Below are positions 57,111-64,000 of a DNA stretch of 64,000 nucleotides, in pieces. Under the pieces are notes generated by a model. That model did not search any database and was not told where the DNA came from. It saw only the letters and a program-made list of their open reading frames with translations. The position numbers and the translations under genes were made by a program. Source of the stretch: Platynereis dumerilii (taxonomy: Eukaryota; Annelida; Polychaeta; Phyllodocida; Nereididae); assembly GCA_026936325.1 (NCBI GenBank), contig JAPTHN010000014.1:24287348-24351347 (forward strand), in the 5' to 3' direction. How positions within the stretch are numbered: position 1 is the stretch's first letter; the number at the start of each line of letters is the position of its first letter.

Positions 57111-57144
57111 TACACCCTGTCTGGTGAAGACAGACAGGGTGTAC
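57111..57144. repeat. Small hairpin TACACCCTGTCTG
   Basis: TACACCCTGTCTG and its complement CAGACAGGGTGTA around GTGAAGA. It starts with the same TACACCCTG word as the 139-bp hairpin. Confidence 0.85.
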
Positions 57145-57699
57145 GGTGTCATACACCTCAGCTCTCAACCAATCAGAATCGAGGATTCACACTGGACTGA
57201 GGATAAAAAGCAATACACACATATACACTGTTATACACGGCCACGCATACAGATTCATGTTATTTCGCGGACTTTTTCGCATAAAAAAGTCCAAATAAAA
57301 TGAGTTTATTCGTGTTTTTTAACATTTATTCTTTGTTAAAATTTCTTCCCCCCCCCCTTGGAAGTGTCGTCAAAAATTAATACTCCCTCTTGAAAAACGT
57401 GTAAAAAGTTAGTACCCCCTCGGCCAACTCCCACCCCCCCAAGTCATAAATTCTGAACGGTCCCTAATGGTTTTATATTCTTTTGTCAAATTAACTGTCA
57501 CACATTGCAAACTGCTGCTTGTACTGACAGTCCAGTGGCGGACCCAGAGGGCGACCTCCGGGGGTCTAGGAAGATCTTGAATCCCTTGATTATTGCAACA
57601 TTTTGAAGATAATGTCATTACGTGTTCTGGCGAATGCAGAAAAAAAGGGTGTCCCCCCCTTCGACTACCCCATCGGGATCGGCCCCTGGACACCTGGCC

Positions 57700-58298
57700 T
57701 ACATTGGCAATTTGCACACGGGGAGCGATTGGACATGGAAGGATGTTTTTTTTGTTGTGAAACTTATAATGATAAATGGGTCAAAGTTTGAAAACCTTGA
57801 AATTTCAGCTGAAAAATAAAATTCGGTCCACAAATGCCTTTTAAAGTTTGCATTGGGTAGGTCAAACAATCAACTATCACTGCACCTTCATGTTTAAGGG
57901 TCCCAAGGCTCTGCTGATCAGTACTGTGGTGATAAATACAGCTGTAATGTTTTTTTTCTAGAAAATGTTCTATCTCAATAACTATTGGTCATAGAGAACT
58001 GAAATATAGGTCAATGTGTGCAGAATAGCCACTTTCCTATACGTTAGGACATTCTTCAGCTCCAATTGGTGCGGATTTCAAGTTAAAGACGCGATGATAA
58101 TGACACACATATTTGGTATTTGAATTGACCAAAATGCAGTATCTCAAAAATGATTAGTGCGAGAGACCTGAAACTTTGCCTGAAATGTGCAAGCCACATG
58201 CCTAATCGTTGGTAATAGATTGTTTAGCCCTAAGTGGTCAGGACTTTTTAGTTATAAGTGTGATTTTAATGACAGTCAAAAAACATTACAGCTGTTAA
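57700..58298. other. Unassigned stretch before the minisatellite
   Basis: Two loosely similar blocks (ATCTCAATAACTATTGGTCATAGAGAACTGAAA... near 57970 and ATCTCAAAAATGATTAGTGCGAGAGACCTGAAA... near 58140) suggest an old duplication with a period of about 170 bp. No gene seen. Confidence 0.45.
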
Positions 58299-58762
58299 AA
58301 ATAAAGTTGTGAGGCATTGACAACTTTTTCAAAATAAAGTTGTGAGGCATTGACAACTTTTTCAAAGTAAAGTTATGAGGCATTGACAACTTTTTCAAAG
58401 TAAAGTTATGAGGCATTGACACCTTTTTTCAAAATAAAGTTGTGAGGTATTGACAACTTTTTCAAAATAAAGTTGTGAGGATTGACAACTTTTTCAAAAT
58501 AAAGTTGTGAGGCATTGACAACTTTTTCAAAGTAAAGTTATGAGGCATTGACAACTTTTTCAAAGTAAAGTTATGAGGCATTGACAACTTTTTTCAAAAT
58601 AAAGTTGTGAGGTATTGACAACTTTTTCAAAATAAAATTGTGAGGCATTGACAACTTTTTCAAAATAAAGTTGTGAGGCATTGACAACTTTTTCAAAATA
58701 AAGTTGTGAGGCATTGACAACTTTTTCAAAATAAAGTTGTGAGGCATTGACAACTTTTTCAA
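58299..58762. repeat. 33-bp minisatellite whose unit is itself a hairpin
   Basis: About 14 units of AAAGTTGTGAGGCATTGACA then ACTTTTTCAAAAT. Within each unit AAAGTTGT and ACAACTTT pair around GAGGCATTG. A second unit type has AAAGTTATG, which weakens the stem, and the two types occur in blocks. Because 33 is a multiple of three, frames stay open (for example KVVNASQLYFE on the minus strand), which I take as a by-product. Confidence 0.93.
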
Positions 58763-59272
58763 GTATTTTGCATGGCACAGCAGAAGTACGGAAGCTCTGA
58801 AATTTTTAAAACCCTTTTTTTTGGTAGATGCCCCACCAGCCCCATAGGAACTGACGCCACTATATCGAAGAGTTTATTGAATCAGGATCCTGCGATCTTT
58901 CAAAGAAAATGTTGGTGGAGACAGGCCATTTTCAGGGGGGTTCGCCACTTCAATGCTATTTTTGGATGGGATAGAAAAAACCAACCTCATATTTTTTGTG
59001 GTATAAGTTTTGCTAAAGTTCTTGTCTATGACCAATGACAACAAGAGGTCCTGCATTTGCCTTCCTGTCATCATGAAATATTGTTAAACACTGGAGACAA
59101 AAATTTCAGACTTACCAAATTTTGACACAAATAGTAGAGAGATAGAGAGAGATTGATTTTATTAGCCTTAGCATCAGTAAGCTTTGAATATTCCACTTGT
59201 CAAATTTTCTTTGATACGGCTAGGAGACACTCAGTAATTCATAGAATATGCCGCTAGCAGGAGTGCTAGGAG

Positions 59273-60097
59273 TATTGTTGGGTTGATACTATTGCTATAG
59301 TGATACTTCATCACCAATGCAGTCACAATCCAGCTATCGCGAGGAAATGACTCATGATATATCATGATACGCTACTGCCAAAAGCAGCAAGTATCACGAT
59401 TATCGCGATAGTAATTGACTGCTAAAAAGAATAGTTCCGCTAATTTCTGGCAGTTGCTCTAATGCCCATCACGCCTTTATTTTGCGAGAAATCCATGAAA
59501 ATCACAATTTTTTAACTTTAGTTTTGTGAAATATAAAATTATTTTTTGCCCAACTTTCCAAATACTAACTTCGTACAGCAATAATGTTGAATTTATACCA
59601 TAATAATTGATGTTTTTCAAGCTTTTTCTGGAAATTTATCTATCACAATTGTATTGTATCGTGCACCACGATTGTTGGCATTATATTGGATCACTTCCTC
59701 ACCTGATAGCATGAATCATTCAGGTATCGTATCGCTAACTAACTATAGTTTAAACTATTGTGTTGCAAAAACTTCACAGTACCCAACACAGTTCCTCCGT
59801 GGCCTAATGGTTAAGAGTGCTTGTTTGCACAACCACTGGCTCTGAGGGCGTGGGTTCGAATACAACCCCGGAACTCAATTTAGCCCATGGGACGTTAAAT
59901 GGAGGCGGGTTGTATCCAGTGTTCTATGCTGGGGCAACTGAAAGACCCTGGGCATCCCTGAATTAATAGGGTATGTACCAGACTCACAGTCTTCTCATCT
60001 CATCATCATACGGCGATCGCCTGCCTCGATATAGCCCACTAAGGTGCTGCAGAGGCGTAAAACACAAACAAACAAACAAACACAGTACCCAACACTA
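59273..60097. mobile_element. hAT-like element with a SINE inside
   Basis: Ends TATTGTTGGGTTGATAC and GTACCCAACACTA. The 8-bp duplication GCTAGGAG is at 59265-59272 and 60098-60105. Subterminal sequence is rich in ATCGTGAT/ATCGCGAT words. Without the SINE it would be about 520 bp. It is non-coding. Confidence 0.82.
59790..60080 (+). mobile_element. tRNA-headed SINE with 15-bp target duplication
   Basis: The perfect duplication CACAGTACCCAACAC is at 59775-59789 and 60081-60095. The head has TGGCCTAATGG (A box) and GGGTTCGAATAC (B box), the body shares CATGGGACGTTAAATGGAGG with other members, and the tail is AACACAAACAAACAAACAAA. This is the best-preserved SINE here. Confidence 0.95.
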
Positions 60098-60105
60098 GCT
60101 AGGAG

Positions 60106-60890
60106 ATATTACAAAACATGACCAAATGTTGCCATGACCTTTTCTCATTTTTGCCAACATAGGCCTATTGTTTGGATTTCTAAAGGTTCATGCATTTTTG
60201 CAAAATTCATAGGTTATTGAATCCATCGTATTTTTATTCCACTGTGTCGTGGTAAAGGGAGCATAATTGTTCATAAAGAAAATGGGACATTTCCAGATCC
60301 AGTCTTCGAGCGTTTGGTAAAAGCTTATTTATATGAGCGCAGCTCATGGCTGCCGAAGGCAGCCATGAGCGAAGCTCACTTAGCACAAGGACAGCTCATT
60401 CTGTGTGGTGCTTCTGTCTACAGTGACTGCCTAAACAGTGCCTGTAGTTGCCATAAAAGTGGAGCTAGTAGTTTAGTCAGAGTTTAGTTTGGTAAATAAT
60501 TAAAATACCTCAAATATCTTTCAAAGTAGCTTTAAAATTTCAGTTTTGTCGTATAACAACCTCCAATGACATATTTCAGAGATTTAAATCAACATGTGTA
60601 TCAACATTGGTAATAATTATTTCCATGCCCCTGATTGTAAGAAGTGACTGAAAACTAAAAGTCAACACAAAAGTTAATGACTTAAATAGCTCACCAAGTA
60701 AGAAATCACAACAACACTTAAGGTTACATAATCTTCATTAACTATCAACAAAATGTAACAGTCTAATAGTAAACAGTCATCTCTGAATAGCTATGGTTTT
60801 ATTGATCTCAGTTATGTAACGTCAACAATTTAACATAATAGATCTAAATTAATACATGTAGATCCAAATTTAACAGATTTGAATTACACA
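60106..60890. other. Unassigned stretch with one hairpin
   Basis: No gene recognised. The hairpin at 60334-60380 is listed separately; the remainder is AT-rich. Confidence 0.4.
60334..60380. repeat. Hairpin with GCCGAAGGC tip
   Basis: GAGCGCAGCTCATGGCTGCC / GGCAGCCATGAGCGAAGCTC around GAA. The tip matches that of the 139-bp hairpin at 56738-56876. Confidence 0.85.
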
Positions 60891-60907
60891 GCTGTCAGTG
60901 CAATCTG

Positions 60908-60949
60908 CCTATGTATCTATCTATGTATCTATCTATGTATCTATCTATG

Positions 60950-60980
<31 letters not shown>
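60908..60980. repeat. (TATC)n / (TATG)n microsatellite
   Basis: Regular 12-bp TATGTATCTATC units become pure TATC at the right. Confidence 0.9.
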
Positions 60981-61554
60981 AGATTTGATCTTATCTATTA
61001 TATCTATCTGCCCATTTGCCCAGTCCTTTAAAAAGATAAATTGGCCTTCTGCATGGAAAGTTGAAGATAATGCAGCAGTTCTATGACAATGCTGCGCGAA
61101 TTTCATGGCAGTGCCATTTACATATTAACCTCATTGTGACCACCAGCATGGCTGTGGTCACTTAGAAATCGTACCATTTAACGCACATTTTTGCGGAGGA
61201 ATAGAACAAGATCCACTTGATGCACAGTCATGAAACTTGCTGTATGCACCTAACTTTACACTCCTTAATCGCGGCTCTTAAGACCCAATGCAAAAAAAGG
61301 GTCTTTAATGCATTTGTGTCATTCACGTTGGTTTAGTGGCACACTACACCTTATTGTTTTTTTTATATGAAACTTGTGTGTTTTGAGACAGCCCCCAGAA
61401 TTCTGGCTCAGGCCTTCGTCAACATTTGATATGCATGACTGCCTTTGCTTATACAGCAGACCTTGAAGTAACTAGCACTTCAATTCAAGAGCAGACCATG
61501 CAGTGCCGGGGGATGTCTCAAAAGCAGCCAAACTCTGTATTCTGCACAGACCTT

Positions 61555-61685
61555 CCTCAACTTGTACTTTTAGGGACCTTCTCAAAAGCAACTAACCAAA
61601 ATAATTAATGCCAAAACTCTAAGCCAATCAGAGGCCCTCACTTTTTCATTGGCCACACCCCCGGCCCCAGAGCAAAGTGATAGCA
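61555..61685. repeat. Dispersed direct repeat (with 63735-63840)
   Basis: AGGGACCTTCTCAAAAGCAA...AGCCAATCAGAGGCCCTCAC then CATTGGCCACACCCCC is shared with 63735-63840. A related word (TCTTCTCAAAAATCAGCCAG) is near 62624. Confidence 0.75.
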
Positions 61686-61866
61686 CAGAGGGAAATAGAG
61701 CAAAGCAATTGAGCTATCATCTATCCATCCAACTCTCTTTAAAATATTTGTATAGAAGTGGTGCATGGTTATTACGTAACATACTCAATAAGCCACGTGC
61801 GGTGTCAAATAAACAAGTAAAGGGAGGGGCCCAAGAATGATGTGACAGTTTGATACAATGACACAT

Positions 61867-61965
61867 TAGATAGATAGATAGATAGATAGACAGATAGACA
61901 GATAGACAGATGGCCAGATAGACAGCTAGCTAGATAGCCAGATAGTTAGATAGGTGGACGGATGG
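61867..61965. repeat. Degenerate (GATA)n microsatellite
   Basis: GATA units grade into GACA and GCCA/GGTG variants at the right. Confidence 0.85.
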
Positions 61966-62236
61966 ATGGCTTGCCAGGTTGACAATGGGAACATAGGACC
62001 TATAATTTGTTGCTGCATAATGCCTGCATTCATTTCAAGATTCTTATTTAAATGTTTCTTTGTTCTTGAAAAGGATATATATGTCAAGCAATGAAACACG
62101 TCTATGCTCCAGCAATACAATCAATTCAACTAAATTCCGGAAAACACAAAGTTGTTGAATTGAAGTGTTTAGCAGCCTTAAGGTGCATCAGTTTATGGGT
62201 TTTTACTGAAAGTTGAATTTTGCATAAAATCGGAAA

Positions 62237-62492
62237 AGAAAATAATGAAGAAGGAAGGAAGATAAAGGGAGGAAATGAAAAAAATCAAAGGAGAAATGAA
62301 GGAAGAAAAGAGAGAAAGACAGAGTGAAATAGAGCATACATAGGAAGAAAGAGTAACAGGAAGAATGGGAAAAAAGGAAGAATGAAAAGAAGCAAGAAAT
62401 GAGTAAAGAAGGGGGAAGGAAGAAGGAGAAGAAAGGAAGAATGAAAAGAAGGAAGATGAATTAAGGAAGAGAGTAAAACAAAGGAATCAAAA
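62237..62492. repeat. Purine-rich tract of about 250 bp
   Basis: GGAAGAAAGG-type sequence with few pyrimidines on the plus strand and no strict period. Confidence 0.85.
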
Positions 62493-63134
62493 CTTACTGT
62501 AAGATAGAAGGCCTGGGGTCACTTAGTGCAAGATCTTTTTGCCACTAGAGGATGCTGGTGCTGTAGTGTGCAGTTACATTTTTGGCCACTAGAGGGCCCT
62601 TGATGTTTTTTCCGAAGTGGGGGTCTTCTCAAAAATCAGCCAGAACAGGTATTGCATAACCCTAAGTGATACTGTATTTGCCTGATGACATGGCCCAGAA
62701 ATGTTTCAATTGCTATTTCTGCCTGTGTTACAGGAATTTGTCTTGAAGTAGACTAGTGGACCTATTAATCAAGCAATTTTGCTATACACCTGATGTATGA
62801 TGGAAGATCACTCTTTTGTGACTGATACCCATTCAGTTCTTTGATCATAAAACAGCTGTGAATCAAAAACATTTTCTGTCAGTTTGTTCACTTACCAGAA
62901 ACCAAAACAAACGGACAAGTCTCATTCATAATCTCCTGTCAATCATCTAGTGAACATGTTTCACTGTTTGATTTAAACTTATTTATAAATGCCTTCTCTG
63001 CACAGGCCCACGTTTGACATATCAGAACGCAATATGTGAATATCTCAACAATTAGCAGTGTATTGCATAAACAAATGGGCTGATCATTAAAATTCCAAAA
63101 ATCACAAAATTTCTTTCCACATATTCCTGATTCT

Positions 63135-63193
63135 AGATAGATAGATAGATTCCTGATTCTAGATAGATAGATAGATAGAAAGATAGATAGATG

Positions 63194-63230
<37 letters not shown>

Positions 63231-63315
63231 CTGGATAGATGGATAGATAGTAGATAGGTGAATGGATAGATAGATAGGCAGATGGGCAGATGGGCAGATA
63301 GACAGATAGGTAGAT
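63135..63315. repeat. (GATA)n microsatellite
   Basis: Begins with a duplicated TTCCTGATTCTAGATAGATA (about 63127 and 63152), is nearly pure GATA to 63230, then decays to GACA/GGCA variants. Confidence 0.9.
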
Positions 63316-63439
63316 GTCTAAGTGGCTCTATTTAATTTTTCTTTTTACATATATCATGAATGGGTTTACCTCATCTCTGTTGTCAAAAAAAAATTGATAC
63401 AAGCATGTTTTGTTAGAATTCAATAGATTTTGTTGCGAT

Positions 63440-63492
63440 AGATAGTAGTTATAGAGAGACAGATAGATAGATTGAGAGATAGATAGAAAGGT
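63440..63492. repeat. Short degenerate (GATA)n tract
   Basis: GATAGATAGATTGAGAGATA units. Confidence 0.8.
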
Positions 63493-63734
63493 AAATCAGA
63501 TTGAAAACTGCACAGTACAAAGGTTAATTGGGCCATTGGGCATACATGTTTATGCTCCTGTTTAGTGGTTCTTATCTTAAACGGTTCACAAACATGTATG
63601 TTTGTATCTGTGCTGCCAGATATATAAGCAATGGGATTAAATATTTAATACCATCTTTCATACGAAACAAGATCATAATAATTATGGTTTACAATGCATC
63701 TGTTTAGGTTCCCCTGAGTCCCTGCTTGACTTGC

Positions 63735-63840
63735 AATTCAGGGACCATCTCAAAAGCAGATAACCAGAAATGCCAAAACTGTGAGCCAATCAGAGGCCCT
63801 CACTTCATCACTGGCCACGCCCCCAAGTTTTGGGCCCTAA
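63735..63840. repeat. Dispersed direct repeat (second copy)
   Basis: Partner of 61555-61685. It is followed by TTTGACACGTGGCTTCCTAAG, which matches in complement AAGCCACGTGCGGTGTCAAA near 61791, so the two loci differ by a local inversion. Confidence 0.7.
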
Positions 63841-64000
63841 CACAAGCTGTCAATCATTCTTATTAGGCTCCTCCCCTTATTTCGTTATTTGTTTGACACG
63901 TGGCTTCCTAAGTATGTTACATCATGACATTTACCAGTGACATTATAATAACCAAGAAGCTACGAGCCAAAATCCTTTTTTTTCTTTTTTAAATGAATAT

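Larger units (their letters stand above)
56583..57464. mobile_element. Harbinger-like element, 882 bp, TAA-flanked
   Basis: Terminal inverted repeats of about 38 bp beginning GGGACCGTTCAGAATTTATG, with TAA on both sides (56580-56582, 57465-57467), which fits the TWA duplication of PIF/Harbinger. Subterminal GTACCCCC words repeat at both ends. The inside holds a 139-bp hairpin, a second small hairpin, CRE-like palindromes and inverted TTTTATCCTCAG / CTGAGGATAAAA, possibly an inner element. It is non-coding. Solo right ends of the family lie in X1 and X2. Confidence 0.82.

Noticed and set aside
57534-57687. Possible small hAT element starting CAGTGGCGGACCCAG
   Set aside because: The right end is only loosely complementary and no 8-bp duplication matches.
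59797-59870. Apparent tRNA gene (A and B boxes)
   Set aside because: It is the head of a SINE with body, tail and target duplication; the same head recurs at three other loci.
1-64000. LTR retroelements or other virus-like elements
   Set aside because: No long terminal direct repeats, integrase, protease, capsid or envelope-like frames were recognised; the RT sequences seen are non-LTR type.

Overview
This is AT-rich animal nuclear DNA made almost entirely of repeats. I found no intact host protein-coding gene, rRNA or functional tRNA. The mix of CR1/L2-type LINEs, tRNA-headed SINEs, many hAT, Tc1/mariner-like and Harbinger-like non-autonomous elements, and long (GATA)n/(TATC)n tracts suggests a marine invertebrate, with a deuterostome or mollusc both possible. 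The sequence alone does not settle the species. No bacterial operon, CRISPR array or LTR/virus-like element was seen.

Layout. Positions 1-2.28 kb hold a hairpin, degenerate TCTA sequence and a partial copy (X0) of a larger repeat. From 2.28 to 26.9 kb there is a tandem segmental duplication in the order X1 (2283-about 9470), Y1 (11083-15250), X2 (15256-21845), Y2 (22697-25425), X3 (25430-26400, then running into an inverted piece to 26910). X and Y also share diverged homologous left ends, so an old X/Y duplication was later copied as a dimer. X1 and X2 each carry one copy of the same LINE, directly preceded by a 37-bp minisatellite. Later insertions can be dated because the sister copy keeps the empty site: a TA-flanked MITE and a SINE in X1, a 410-bp hAT MITE in Y1, and an 835-bp foldback hAT that interrupts the X2 LINE.

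Positions 26.9-33.3 kb hold a SINE and then a 4.25-kb element bounded by TTA with mirrored subterminal arrays of a GTACCCTCGCC motif. That element has itself received a hAT MITE and a 5'-truncated, poly(A)-tailed LINE on the minus strand. A long TATC tract follows. Positions 33.3-39.2 kb hold a diverged tandem duplication split by a 435-bp hAT MITE, an element with repeated GGGGCATAACCACC, and a satellite of about 155 bp.

Positions 39.2-52.8 kb hold several G-rich TA-flanked elements and a minisatellite of about 48 bp broken into four pieces by transposons, one of them a hAT with another hAT inside it. A MITE containing a 10-bp minisatellite closes this part. Positions 52.8-64 kb hold a decayed Tc1/mariner transposase gene, palindromic hAT-like MITEs, a Harbinger-like element with a 139-bp hairpin and CRE-like palindromes, a 33-bp hairpin minisatellite, a hAT with a SINE inside it, and GATA and purine tracts.

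The parts do not form a pathway. What links them is transposon biology: the LINE and one SINE share a 3' tail, several families share a G-rich terminal design, and nesting plus empty sites give a relative order of events.
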